Positions 40,711 to 49,446 are shown, counted from the stretch's first letter. The stretch is 64,000 nucleotides of DNA from Paenibacillus methanolicus (GCF_008124765.1 NZ_VNHS01000006.1:124001-188000); one strand, 5' to 3'. A program made the numbers and translations. The notes: a model not told the origin generated them from the letters alone.

Positions 40711-40850
40711 GAGATCACCGCCTTATTTGCACGCCTATACTGTAATACGCGCGTCGATGTGGACGCGCCCCGTATATGCCGTTGTATTATAACACTCCCG
40801 TGCCTTGATTTCCATTCGCGCGTATGCTATCCTTTTATCACTGACTTCAC

Positions 40851-40924
40851 GCGGGTGTAGTTCAATGGTAGAACGCCAGCTTCCCAAGCTTGAGGCGAGG
40901 GTTCGATTCCCTTCACCCGCTCCA
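40851..40924 (+). tRNA. tRNA-Gly (CCC)
   Basis: 74 bases including encoded CCA. Acceptor GCGGGTG/CACCCGC, D-arm GTTC/GAAC, anticodon loop TTCCCAA giving anticodon CCC, T-arm GAGGG/CCCTT around TTCGATT. The anticodon stem CCAGC/GCTTG has one C-U mismatch at the 28-42 position. Confidence 0.95.
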
Positions 40925-40996
40925 ATATGGCTCGCTTTTGACGAGCGTATTCATAAGGCCGAGCATCATCTAAGCAGTTTTACGCACACTATACAT

Positions 40997-41021
40997 ACGC
41001 CCCTATCGAGGGGCGTTTTTT
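40997..41021 (+). terminator. Intrinsic terminator after tRNA-Gly
   Basis: Stem ACGCCCC / GGGGCGT with a short loop and six T. The rest of the 345-base gap to the tetR-like gene holds repeat copy A2 and the tetR-side hairpin; I see no gene in it. Confidence 0.92.
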
Positions 41022-41119
41022 ATTTGTCCGAACCGCTCTGCGCTCGCATCCAGTTATTTGCATTCACGCCTCTTATTATTAACGCAAAGGGGTAGCTTAA
41101 AACCGCAAGACGCAATCTT

Positions 41120-41211
41120 AAGGCGAAACGGCTATCGCCGTCCTTTGCGGAGAGGCGCGTCACGTTCCGGAGAAATAGAAGCCTAATTATATACGTGAAA
41201 CTTATCATTTC
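41120..41211. repeat. Dispersed repeat family A, copy 2
   Basis: Same two conserved blocks as 17588-17700: AAGGCGAAACGGC, TATCGCCGTC, GAGGCG, then GGAGAAATAGAAGCC and ATACGTGAAACTTATC. The centre is about 20 bases shorter than in copy 1. As with copy 1, its right end lies close to a hairpin that ends a minus-strand gene. Confidence 0.75.
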
Positions 41212-41229
41212 TTATATTTTAACATAATC

Positions 41230-41256
41230 AGGCCGCTGCGTTCGCCGCAGCGGCCT
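41230..41256 (-). terminator. Hairpin ending the RND-tetR operon
   Basis: Perfect 11-bp stem AGGCCGCTGCG / CGCAGCGGCCT with a five-base loop; the tail TGATTATGTT is only partly T-rich. Confidence 0.7.
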
Positions 41257-41268
41257 GTTGTCGCCTCT

Positions 41269-42165
41269 CTAGCTTTGCAGCCGGTCTAAGATACCGGATT
41301 CCAACTTCAGTGCTCTCTTGCGAATTTCCGGCGTCTTAACCGCCTTCAGCAGCGCGAGCATGCCCTTAAGCACGACCGGCTGCGGCTCGTTCTTATCCAG
41401 CTCCGCGGACAACACATCCAGCGTCGATTGCAGCTCGTCGGCGTTGTCCGCCGAGTCCAGCGCGCCTGCCGCAACCGCCTCCCGAAGCGTTTGAATCTCG
41501 GCTAGTAGTTCCGCCTTGCCGGTCTCGCCGCCGCGAACGGAAGCAAGCCAGCCCTCCAGCACGTTCGAATCGATAATCGGATCGGTTCCGCCTTGACTTA
41601 AGTCGGCAACCATGGCATCGAGACGCGCGATGATGTAGTCCGCCAACCGCTCGGGATCGATCCGCTGCTGCTCGAATACGACCAGCGCCAGAAATCCCTC
41701 GGTCATCGATTGGAAGATTATCGTCAGATCGCGCGCGTAAGCATGGGCGCGATCTCCGTATGTCTTGGAAATCAATTCATGCGTCATGACCAACCCTTGG
41801 CGTCGGGCATTCATCATCAACTCGTGCAGCTCGTCATGCACTTCGAAGCGCTCGCGCAGCAGCATTGAGAAGAACGCTTGATTCTCTTCGTACATTCGGT
41901 GTCCGGTAAGAACATGGCGCCGCAGCAAATCGCGCGGCTTCAGATCTTCCCTGCTGTTGAGATCCACGTACTCCGCCATGATGCGATCCAAATAATTTTT
42001 TATAATGAACTGCAGAAGGTCGCTCTTCGATTTGAAATAAAAGTAGAGCGAGCCCTTGGCGATGCCGAGCACGTCCGCTATATCTTGAATGGACGTGCCC
42101 CTGTAGCCCTTCTCCGAGAAGCATTGGATCGCCGCCCGGATAATCTGCTGTTTCTTGCCTTCCAA
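41269..42165 (-). CDS. TetR-family repressor (YerO-like) of the RND operon
   Basis: 298 residues. The N-terminal helix-turn-helix is classical: IIRAAIQCFSEKGYRGTS, then IQDIADVLGIAKGSLYFYF and KSKSDLL. The ligand domain carries SMTEGFLALVVFEQQR, and a C-terminal extension of about 90 residues (from about 210) is not typical of short TetR proteins. The frame begins with TTG at 42165. It is the second gene after the RND exporter, as yerO lies beside yerP (swrC) in B. subtilis. Three repeated sites at the exporter promoter are the likely targets. Confidence 0.85.
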   Translation of the reverse strand: MEGKKQQIIRAAIQCFSEKGYRGTSIQDIADVLGIAKGSLYFYFKSKSDLLQFIIKNYLDRIMAEYVDLNSREDLKPRDLLRRHVLTGHRMYEENQAFFSMLLRERFEVHDELHELMMNARRQGLVMTHELISKTYGDRAHAYARDLTIIFQSMTEGFLALVVFEQQRIDPERLADYIIARLDAMVADLSQGGTDPIIDSNVLEGWLASVRGGETGKAELLAEIQTLREAVAAGALDSADNADELQSTLDVLSAELDKNEPQPVVLKGMLALLKAVKTPEIRKRALKLESGILDRLQS

Positions 42166-42195
42166 CTGCCTTGCACCCGCTTTCGCGCCAACGAC

Positions 42196-45100
42196 TTAAT
42201 GCACCGTTTCGCGCACCTCGTCATCGGCATGTTTTCTTCTGAAACGCGCCAAGAATTCGTATACGACCGGCACGATGAGCAGCGTGAGCAGCGTCGAACT
42301 GATAAGACCGCCGATTACGGTAACGCCGAGCCCTTTGGAAATCAAGCCGCCGCTGCCGCCTTCGAAGCCGAGCACGAGCGGAAGCAGCGCGCCGACCGTC
42401 GCAAGAGCGGTCATCAGAATCGGACGAAGACGCGTACCCGCCGCTTCGATCAACGCTTCGCGCGTCGTCATACCTTCCTTCTCCATATGGAGGACGCGGT
42501 CGAGCAGAACGATCGCGTTCGTAACGACGATGCCGATCAGCATCAGCATGCCCATCATCGCGGTCGCGCTGATCGTCTCGCCGGCCAGGAACAAGCCGAC
42601 CAATGCGCCGATAATCGTGAACGGCAGCGAGAACAGAATCGCAAATGGCGTAATCGCGCCGCCGAACGTGATCACGAGCAGCAAGTAGACGATCGCGATC
42701 GCCGCGGCCATCGCAAGGCCGAGCTGCGTGAACGTTTCATTGATTTGTTCCGTTACGCCGCCGAAATCGACCGATACGGTCGGCGGCAAATCGAGCTTGT
42801 CGACTTCTTCCTGCAAGCTTGTCGAGACGCTGCCGACGTCTTTGCCGACCGCTTCCGCCGAAACTTCCACGTACAGTTTGCCGTCGATGCGCGTAACCGA
42901 ATTGGCGGACGTGCCTTCTTCGACTTTCACCACGTCCTTCAACGGGACCGACATGCCAAGCGGCGATTGAATCGTTTCATTCTCGATATCCGCGATCGTC
43001 GTGTACGTTTTCGCGTCTACCTGGATATTGACATTGTAGACTTTACCGTCCTCTTGAACAGTCGTCAACACCGGCGTTTCCCGGACTGGAGATAGTTTCA
43101 TCGCGATTTGACCAGCCGTCAGGCCAAGCTTGCTCAACTTTTCTTGATCGGCCACGAGCGTATACTGCTCGTATTGTTTGGAGAGCGACGTCTCGACTTT
43201 CTCGAGCGATTCGTTCTTCTCCATGATCTGCTGGATCTGCTCGACGACGGGTTTGATCTCGTCGAACGATTCGCCATAGACGTTCAGACTGATTTTGCTG
43301 CCGCCCATGCCGCCGGAGAAGTCCATCTCGCCCCACTTGCCGGTCGGTTCGATCTTCGTCAAGTCTTCGACCAGCTTCTTCTTCACGTCGCCGAAATTCT
43401 CGGTATCGTCGTTGTATTGAATATAGAACAACGCGCTTTTGTTCGGTCCGAAGCTCATCGGGCTCTGGCCGCCGACCGAATATTGCAGATTCTCCATCCC
43501 ATCTTGGCTCATGATGAGCTTCTCCGCCTCGAGCGCGGTCTTCTCCACGTCGGAGATGAGCTTGCCAGGACCCGGGGAATACGTGATCATCGTGTATTTC
43601 TCTTCTTCCTCCGGCAAGAAGCTGGACCCGATCAACGGGACTAGGAAAAAGCTTGCCACAAGAAGCGCGACCGCTCCGATAAAGGTGATCAGCTTGTGAT
43701 TAAGCGACCAGTTCAAAATTCGGCGATAACCAAGACCGAGCGCGCCCGGTTTCTCTTCGTGCGTTTGGTTTGCCTTGAGTCCTTTGCGGAACATCATGTG
43801 CGTCATCATCGGCACGATCGTAATGGCGACAAGCAGCGACGCCAGGAGCGCGAATACCATCGTAAGCGCGAACGGCATGAACATTTCGCCGATCGGTCCG
43901 CTGACGGTGCCAAGCGGCAGGAATACCGCGATCGTGACGAGCGTCGACGAGAGAATCGGGATGAACATCTCCCGCGTCGCTTCGGTGACGAGCTCCTTGC
44001 CCCGCAGTCTCTCGCCGCGAAGCGCCATCCGGCGGTAATTGTTCTCGATGACGACGATCGAGTCGTCCACGACCCGTCCGATCGCGACGGTCATGGCGCC
44101 GAGCGTCATGATATTCAGCGTGATATCCATTTGCTTCAAAATGAGAAGCGCAATAACGAGCGACAACGGGATCGAGACGACCGATATGATCGTCGTGCGA
44201 ATGTTGCGCAGGAAGAGCAGGATGACGACGACCGCGAACAGGGCGCCGAACAGCGCTTTGTCGATCATCGTGGTGACCGATTGCTCGATCGGCTTGCCTT
44301 GGTCGAGCAATACGACGGTGTTGATATCCGCATGCTCGGCTTTGAATTCCTCTGCTCGTTCCTTCACCGCGTTGACCACGTCCACCGTGTTCGCGTCGGA
44401 TGCCTTCGTCGCGTTGATGCCGATAGACAGCTCGCCGTTCGTGCGGGAAATCGATTCCGCCTTGTTGATCATTTCGATCGTGGCGATATCAGAAAGCTTC
44501 ACCGTTGGAATGCCGGCAGCCGCGCCAGGAGCCTGAGCACCAGCAGCCGTGCCGCCTGCACCGGCTCCAGCGCCGGCGCCAGTCCCCACGCCCGCAGGGA
44601 TGACCGGAATCGCGATGTTGCGAAGCTGCTCGATCGTAGCAACGTTGCCGTCGACGACGATCGTCTTCTCGGACTTGTCCAATTCGAACAAGCCGAGCGG
44701 CACTTTTAGGGCCGAGCCTTGCACGATGCCTTTGACGGTGTCTTCGCTCAAGCCGAGCTGCGCCATTTTTTCTTTATTGAACGTCAGCTGCGCTTCTTTG
44801 ATGTTCTGTCCGGAAATCGCTACCGAGCCGATGCCGTCAATGCCTTCGAGCGACGGCGTAAGCTCCGTCTCGACCAGCTTCGTTACTTCTTCAAGATCGC
44901 GTTCTGCGGACGAGATGCTCAGCGATACGACCGGGAAATCGTTCAAGCTGATTTTGGAAATTTGCGTATCCTGGGCGCCAGACGGCGCTTCGAATCCGTT
45001 AATCGCCTCGCGAAGCTCGCTCTCCGCTTCCTTCATGTCTTTGTCGTAGCCGTACTGAACCGTGATGATGGATACATTCTCGCTCGAGGTCGAGTTGACG

Positions 45101-45339
45101 GCGTCGACGCCGTTCAAGTTCTGAATGCGCTGCTCGAGCGGAACCGTAATCTGGTCGCCCACTTCCTCCGGCGCCGCGCCGGGGAAGACGGTGTTCACGG
45201 TCAAAATCGGAACGTTGATGTTGGGGATCGTTTCTTGCTTCATGTTCAACCCGGAATACAACCCGGCAACGACGACGATGATCGTCATGAGCCACAAAGC
45301 GAATTTGTTGTTTAACGAAAATCGGATAATACCCTTCAC
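42196..45339 (-). CDS. RND-family efflux permease (SwrC/YerP-like)
   Basis: 1047-residue proton-driven exporter of the AcrB superfamily, Gram-positive SwrC/YerP subtype. Twelve membrane segments are arranged 1+5+1+5, with two large outer loops. Landmarks are the start LNNKFALWLMTIIVVVAGLY, VNTVFPGAAPEEV, the proton-relay segment AIGRVVDDSIVVIENNYRR and MGMLMLIGIVVTNAIVLLD. B. subtilis SwrC exports surfactin; the substrate here is not known. Residues about 249-277 are an unusual Gly/Ala-rich insert. Starts with GTG at 45339 after AAGGAG. Co-transcribed with the TetR gene. Confidence 0.92.
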   Translation of the reverse strand: MKGIIRFSLNNKFALWLMTIIVVVAGLYSGLNMKQETIPNINVPILTVNTVFPGAAPEEVGDQITVPLEQRIQNLNGVDAVNSTSSENVSIITVQYGYDKDMKEAESELREAINGFEAPSGAQDTQISKISLNDFPVVSLSISSAERDLEEVTKLVETELTPSLEGIDGIGSVAISGQNIKEAQLTFNKEKMAQLGLSEDTVKGIVQGSALKVPLGLFELDKSEKTIVVDGNVATIEQLRNIAIPVIPAGVGTGAGAGAGAGGTAAGAQAPGAAAGIPTVKLSDIATIEMINKAESISRTNGELSIGINATKASDANTVDVVNAVKERAEEFKAEHADINTVVLLDQGKPIEQSVTTMIDKALFGALFAVVVILLFLRNIRTTIISVVSIPLSLVIALLILKQMDITLNIMTLGAMTVAIGRVVDDSIVVIENNYRRMALRGERLRGKELVTEATREMFIPILSSTLVTIAVFLPLGTVSGPIGEMFMPFALTMVFALLASLLVAITIVPMMTHMMFRKGLKANQTHEEKPGALGLGYRRILNWSLNHKLITFIGAVALLVASFFLVPLIGSSFLPEEEEKYTMITYSPGPGKLISDVEKTALEAEKLIMSQDGMENLQYSVGGQSPMSFGPNKSALFYIQYNDDTENFGDVKKKLVEDLTKIEPTGKWGEMDFSGGMGGSKISLNVYGESFDEIKPVVEQIQQIMEKNESLEKVETSLSKQYEQYTLVADQEKLSKLGLTAGQIAMKLSPVRETPVLTTVQEDGKVYNVNIQVDAKTYTTIADIENETIQSPLGMSVPLKDVVKVEEGTSANSVTRIDGKLYVEVSAEAVGKDVGSVSTSLQEEVDKLDLPPTVSVDFGGVTEQINETFTQLGLAMAAAIAIVYLLLVITFGGAITPFAILFSLPFTIIGALVGLFLAGETISATAMMGMLMLIGIVVTNAIVLLDRVLHMEKEGMTTREALIEAAGTRLRPILMTALATVGALLPLVLGFEGGSGGLISKGLGVTVIGGLISSTLLTLLIVPVVYEFLARFRRKHADDEVRETVH

Positions 45340-45382
45340 TTTCCCACTCCTTGTCCCTTTGTCTCGTGTTTCCGACGTCCGA

Positions 45383-45455
45383 TTTGAACGACGGTCAATC
45401 TATCACTGATGATATTTGACCGGAGTTCAAATGTCAATTTAACGAACGGTCAGTC
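45383..45455 (-). promoter_or_regulatory. RND operon promoter with three TetR-type operator copies
   Basis: Promoter TTGACA (45437-45432), 17 bases, TATCAT (45414-45409). A 16-bp element TTTGAACnnCGGTCAA occurs in the spacer (45432-45414, minus strand), again downstream at 45383-45400 (plus strand) and in weaker form upstream at 45439-45455. Binding of the operon's own TetR protein here would block transcription, an autoregulated circuit. Confidence 0.7.
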
Positions 45456-45568
45456 ACAAAGATTACACACCTCACTACGCTCGTGTTAATAAATTGTGCC
45501 ATCCACTTGGTTACAATTCCGCGTTTCGTCACATCTTAACTTTTTTTCTCGAAATGCAGAAATATTGG

Positions 45569-45598
45569 TTGCATGCGCCTTGTCCGATATGGTATATT
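45569..45598 (+). promoter_or_regulatory. Promoter of tRNA-Arg
   Basis: TTGCAT (45569-45574), 18 bases, TATATT (45593-45598), ending ten bases before the tRNA. The rest of the gap from 45340 holds the RND promoter region. Confidence 0.6.
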
Positions 45599-45608
45599 AA
45601 CTTCCGTT

Positions 45609-45685
45609 GTCCCGGTAGCTCAGTTGGATAGAGCATGCGCCTTCTAAGCGCACGGTCGGGGGTTCGAATCCCTTCCGGGACGCCA
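45609..45685 (+). tRNA. tRNA-Arg (TCT)
   Basis: 77 bases with encoded CCA. Acceptor GTCCCGG/CCGGGAC, D-arm GCTC/GAGC, anticodon arm TGCGC-CTTCTAA-GCGCA giving anticodon TCT, T-arm with GTTCGAATC. Confidence 0.97.
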
Positions 45686-45699
45686 TTCCCATTACAAAC

Positions 45700-45735
45700 A
45701 AAGCTCCTCATGACTTGTCATGAGGAGCTTTTTTT
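45700..45735. terminator. Bidirectional intrinsic terminator
   Basis: Perfect stem AAAGCTCCTCATGA / TCATGAGGAGCTTT with a four-base loop; T run on the plus strand for tRNA-Arg, and TTTGTTTGT on the minus strand for the facing gene at 45745. Confidence 0.93.
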
Positions 45736-45744
45736 CATGCTTGT

Positions 45745-46209
45745 TCAACGATCCGCAGACAATTTCCCATCTCGGAGAAGCCGCTTAATACGCCAATGGC
45801 GATAGACGAAGAAGAAATAGGCACCGGCGATGATGAGCGGCGTCGCGAGCCCGCTTCGCACGTTGAGCTCATCCCGGAACACGACGTCCCCCCGAGCATC
45901 TTCTGCGACCTGCATTGTATGGCGCCATTCGCGGATTAACTGCCCCCGTTCGGATGTAGATAAACGGCGAGCTTCGCGATCAACGTCAAGGACCGTTATC
46001 TCATGCCTTCCCAACGGGATGTATCCAAGCAAATACATGGACAGACCGTATGTATTCCCCGCCATCCACCGATGCGGGAAACCGCCGGAGTCCCGGCTTC
46101 GAAATACCATGAACGGCGCGGATACCCTTCGAAACGTCGACGTATCCGCAAGCTGCTCCCAAAGAAATTCCTTCGTGCACGGCATCTTGGATGCCATCGT
46201 CAATCTCAA
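45745..46209 (-). CDS. SRPBCC-like (START/Bet v1 fold) protein
   Basis: With a TTG start at 46209 the protein has 154 residues and opens LRLTMASKMPCTKEFLWEQL (first residue read as Met), the pattern of SRPBCC ligand-binding proteins. FPHRWMAGNTYGLSMYLLGY and HEITVLDVDREARRL follow. A hydrophobic segment near residue 130 (LATPLIIAGAYFFFVYRHW) matches the family's last helix. AGGTGAT lies before the TTG and overlaps the chrA stop. The ATG four codons later is the alternative. No specific ligand or role can be given. Confidence 0.65.
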   Translation of the reverse strand: MRLTMASKMPCTKEFLWEQLADTSTFRRVSAPFMVFRSRDSGGFPHRWMAGNTYGLSMYLLGYIPLGRHEITVLDVDREARRLSTSERGQLIREWRHTMQVAEDARGDVVFRDELNVRSGLATPLIIAGAYFFFVYRHWRIKRLLRDGKLSADR

Positions 46210-46220
46210 GCTCGCATCAC

Positions 46221-47429
46221 CTACATCCACCAGGTTGTCGCGATTCCCGCGGCCAACGCCGCTCCAGCCAATAGCCAAGCCGGCACCTTCCACAAGACCA
46301 GTAAGGCGTATGCCGCCAAAACGACGCACAGATCGAACTCGTTATGCACGGCCCCCGTAAATACCGGATTATACAAAGCAGCGAGCAGAATGCCCACGAC
46401 AGCGGCGTTGACGCCCGTTAATGCCGCTTGCAGCCGCGCCTGACCGCGAATCGCGTTCCAGAACGGAAGCGCGCCGCCTACCAGCAGGAACGAAGGCAGG
46501 AACATCGCGAGCAGGGCGATCAACGCGCCGAGCCAGCCGTCTGCCGCCATCCCGATATATGCGGATATCGTAAATAACGGTCCGGGGACGGCTTGAGCTG
46601 CCCCGTAACCAGCCATGAACCGGTCGCCGCTCATCCAAGCTTGCTCCGCCATCGCCGGCTCCAGCATCGGGAGCACCACATGTCCGCCCCCGAAGACGAG
46701 CGAACCTGCGCGGTAGAAGATATCCGCGAGCTGGACCCACTTGTTATCCATAACAGCCGCGGCAAACGGCAAGCCGATCAGCAGAAGCGTAAATAGTCCC
46801 AGCAGCCAAACAGCTGCCCTGGCACTTACCGGGGACGGAAGCGGACTGCTCAAGTCCCCTGCTTGCCCGGCGCGATGGAATAACAACAAACCGACAATCG
46901 CCGCGACCGACAACACGATCAGCTGCATCCACGCCGATGGCCATAACAGCGAGGCGACGGCCGCCGCGAGCGCGACCGTCCCCGTCTTTCGCTCGGGGGC
47001 AAGCGTTCTCGCCATGCCCTGCACCGCCTGGGCGACGACCGCCACCGCAACAAGCAGAAGCCACTTTGCCCACGAGCCGTCGGCTGAGCCCGTTTCTTCC
47101 AGGACGAAAGCGAGCGCCGCGAGCGCCAGTGCCGAAGGAAGCGTGAAGCCGCTCCAAGCGGCAAGCCCTCCCAACCACCCGCCGCGCAGCATGCCGATCG
47201 CGATGCCGACTTGACTGCTAGCCGGACCGGGAAGCAGCTGACAGAGCGATACAAGTTCCGCATAGGCACGGTCATTCAACCACTGCCGCCGCTCGACGTA
47301 TTCAGCTCGAAAATACCCCAGGTGGGCGACGGGTCCGCCGAATGACGTGAGTCCAAGCCGCAGCGCGACGCGGAATATTTCCCAAATCGACCCTGATCGC
47401 GGCTCGGTACGTTCTATATTGGTATTCAA
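46221..47429 (-). CDS. chrA: Chromate transporter ChrA
   Basis: Membrane protein of the CHR family, proton- or sulphate-linked chromate export. The 402-residue chain has two homologous halves. The N-terminal half shows LGLTSFGGPVAHLGYFRAEY and LCQLLPGPASSQVGIAIGML; the second half repeats this as YRAGSLVFGGGHVVLPML and YGAAQAVPGPLFTISAYIG. These are the family signatures. About ten membrane segments. ATG at 47429. The downstream SRPBCC-like gene starts 12 bases after its stop, so they are probably one unit. Confidence 0.92.
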   Translation of the reverse strand: MNTNIERTEPRSGSIWEIFRVALRLGLTSFGGPVAHLGYFRAEYVERRQWLNDRAYAELVSLCQLLPGPASSQVGIAIGMLRGGWLGGLAAWSGFTLPSALALAALAFVLEETGSADGSWAKWLLLVAVAVVAQAVQGMARTLAPERKTGTVALAAAVASLLWPSAWMQLIVLSVAAIVGLLLFHRAGQAGDLSSPLPSPVSARAAVWLLGLFTLLLIGLPFAAAVMDNKWVQLADIFYRAGSLVFGGGHVVLPMLEPAMAEQAWMSGDRFMAGYGAAQAVPGPLFTISAYIGMAADGWLGALIALLAMFLPSFLLVGGALPFWNAIRGQARLQAALTGVNAAVVGILLAALYNPVFTGAVHNEFDLCVVLAAYALLVLWKVPAWLLAGAALAAGIATTWWM

Positions 47430-47546
47430 AGCAGTTCGCTCCTTATCGATTCCAACCCGGACAAGCTCGCTTCCGGACTTCGACCGATCGTACCATCCGC
47501 TCCGGCGGTCGTAAAGTAAAGAGATTGTAAAATAATGACCGTTTGC

Positions 47547-48245
47547 TTATATGGGCAATTCTTGTCCTCGTGCATCGACGAACCCCCGCCCCACTTGAAG
47601 CGGCCTGGCCCGTTCCAGAAGACTAATGATCGCCTCCGCCGTCGCGGCCGGATCGCCGGGCGCTTGTTCTCCGCCCATATCCGTCCGGATCCAACCCGGA
47701 TGAATCGCGAGCACCTGAAAGCCTTGCGGCGCCAACTCCATTCGAAGCTTCTCGTTGAAATAAGTAAGCGCCGCCTTAGATAGTCCATATGGATAATCGC
47801 CGGCGTAGACCGAGGCATACGCACCCGCCTCCGAAGAAATGTTCAGAATCGACGGCAGCTTAGCGCCGCGTAGCAGAGGCAGCAGCGCCTGCGCAACGAG
47901 CACGGGACCGACGAGATTCGTCGTTAAGGAAGCTGTCAACGCATCCGGATCGAGCGATTCGATCCCGTCCTCCCGGCCGAGCAGGATCGCCGCATTGTTC
48001 ACTAACCCGTCGATCGACGCTTCGCGCGCGGCGAGCGTATCGGCGAACGAGCGAATCGATTCCCGGCTGGCGACATCCAGCTCGATCGGAATAATTCGTT
48101 CGCCGACTTGCGGATCGAGCTTCCCGTATCTGGCGAAGTCTCCCGGGTCTCGCATGCCGGCGTACACCGTATGCCCTTTCTTGGCAGCGGCTCGCGCAAG
48201 TTCGTACCCCAGCCCTCTGCTCGCGCCCGTAATCGCGATTTTCAT
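47547..48245 (-). CDS. Short-chain dehydrogenase/reductase
   Basis: NAD(P)-dependent SDR of 232 residues. The cofactor motif is TGASRGLGYELA, NNAAIL follows, and the catalytic Tyr-Lys lies in YPYGLSKAALTYF. The Gly-rich motif and length fit classical SDRs; substrate unknown. The frame has ATG at 48251 and 48245; AGGAGG is two bases from the first and eight from the second, so I chose 48245. It is a single gene, divergent from the second SDR at 48432. Confidence 0.9.
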   Translation of the reverse strand: MKIAITGASRGLGYELARAAAKKGHTVYAGMRDPGDFARYGKLDPQVGERIIPIELDVASRESIRSFADTLAAREASIDGLVNNAAILLGREDGIESLDPDALTASLTTNLVGPVLVAQALLPLLRGAKLPSILNISSEAGAYASVYAGDYPYGLSKAALTYFNEKLRMELAPQGFQVLAIHPGWIRTDMGGEQAPGDPAATAEAIISLLERARPLQVGRGFVDARGQELPI

Positions 48246-48431
48246 CTCCATCTCCTCCTGTTCCTAACGCGCATTCTTCTATAGTATAGCGCTTTCAAGA
48301 AGGGAATTCTAACCACCAACTTCCCGGAGATCGGTTACAACCGCCGTCCTCGCGGTTATATGACCTTGAACGCCCATGCGTAAAAAACGCGCGAACTCGA
48401 AATGCTATGGCATTGAAAGGAGTGTTTGGCC

Positions 48432-49337
48432 ATGACCGAACAAAACCAAAAGCAGCCCGCACCGCAACCGGCGGACGGTCCTCAACGCCCGACCACGCTT
48501 CCTCCTCAACACCAGAATCAGCAACCGGGACTAGAGTCCGAAATGACGCCTAAACCGCTCTTCGAATCCTCCGCATATAAGGCAGCCGACAAGCTCAAAG
48601 GGAAAGCGGCGATCATTACCGGCGGCGACAGCGGCATCGGACGAGCCGTCGCGGTTGCGTATGCGAAGGAAGGCGCCAATGTCTCGATCGTCTATCTAAA
48701 CGAACACGGCGATGCCGAGGAGACGAAACGAATCGTCGAGGCGCACGGCGTCCAATGTCTGCTTCTCCCGGGCGATATCGGCGACCCGGCCTTCGCCAAG
48801 CAAGCCGTGGCGGAGACAATCAATCAGTTCGGCAAGCTCGACATCGTCGTCAATAACGCGGCCGAACAGCATCCGCAGCAGAAACTGGAGCAAATCACGC
48901 CCGAACAGCTCGAGCGCACGTTCCGAACGAACGTCTTCGGCATGTTCTATATCACGCAGGCTGCAATCCCGCATCTGCAGGCAGGCGCTTCTATTATTAA
49001 TACTGCTTCCATTACCGCTTATAAGGGGAATCCGACGCTGCTCGATTACTCGTCGACGAAAGGCGCGGTCGTATCCTTCACCCGCGCGCTGTCCCAGAAC
49101 ATCGCCGCGCAAGGCATCCGCGTCAACGCGGTGGCGCCCGGCCCGATCTGGACGCCGCTCATTCCGTCGACGTTCGACGAGCAGCAGGTTGCCAAGTTCG
49201 GCGCGGACACCCCGCTCGGCCGCGTCGGCCAGCCGGACGAGCTTGCTCCTGCGTACGTGTACCTCGGCTGCGGCGACTCTTCCTATATGAGCGGACAAGT
49301 GCTCCATATTAACGGCGGAGAAGTCGTGAACGGATAA
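48432..49337 (+). CDS. Short-chain dehydrogenase, general-stress type (YdaD/YhdF-like)
   Basis: 301-residue SDR with a Gln/Pro-rich N-terminal extension of about 45 residues, then TGGDSGIGRAVAVAYA, NNAAEQHPQQ, the catalytic YSSTKGAVVSF and NAVAPGPIWTPLIP. The extension and the GGDSGIG motif place it with B. subtilis stress-induced YdaD/YhdF-type proteins. ATG at 48432 follows AAAGGAG nine bases upstream; a TTG two codons earlier is too close. I could not identify a sigma-B promoter. A terminator follows at 49413. Confidence 0.9.
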   Translation: MTEQNQKQPAPQPADGPQRPTTLPPQHQNQQPGLESEMTPKPLFESSAYKAADKLKGKAAIITGGDSGIGRAVAVAYAKEGANVSIVYLNEHGDAEETKRIVEAHGVQCLLLPGDIGDPAFAKQAVAETINQFGKLDIVVNNAAEQHPQQKLEQITPEQLERTFRTNVFGMFYITQAAIPHLQAGASIINTASITAYKGNPTLLDYSSTKGAVVSFTRALSQNIAAQGIRVNAVAPGPIWTPLIPSTFDEQQVAKFGADTPLGRVGQPDELAPAYVYLGCGDSSYMSGQVLHINGGEVVNG

Positions 49338-49412
49338 TCCAGCTTCTAGTTACGCATTTCGAATCGCGGAAGCCGAGTATGCCGTACAGCGCAGTCACCG
49401 GCGAAGAACGAT

Positions 49413-49446
49413 AAAAGAGCCAGCCCATCCGGGTTGGCTCTTTTGC
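49413..49446. terminator. Bidirectional intrinsic terminator
   Basis: Stem AAAAGAGCCA / TGGCTCTTTT with a GCCC/GGGT inner pairing; serves the SDR gene on the plus strand and the facing unknown gene on the minus strand. Confidence 0.88.

Noticed and set aside
45571..45645. GCATGCGCCTT repeated in the tRNA-Arg promoter spacer and the anticodon arm
   Set aside because: An 11-base repeat 60 bases apart can be chance; no further similarity supports a tRNA fragment or duplication.
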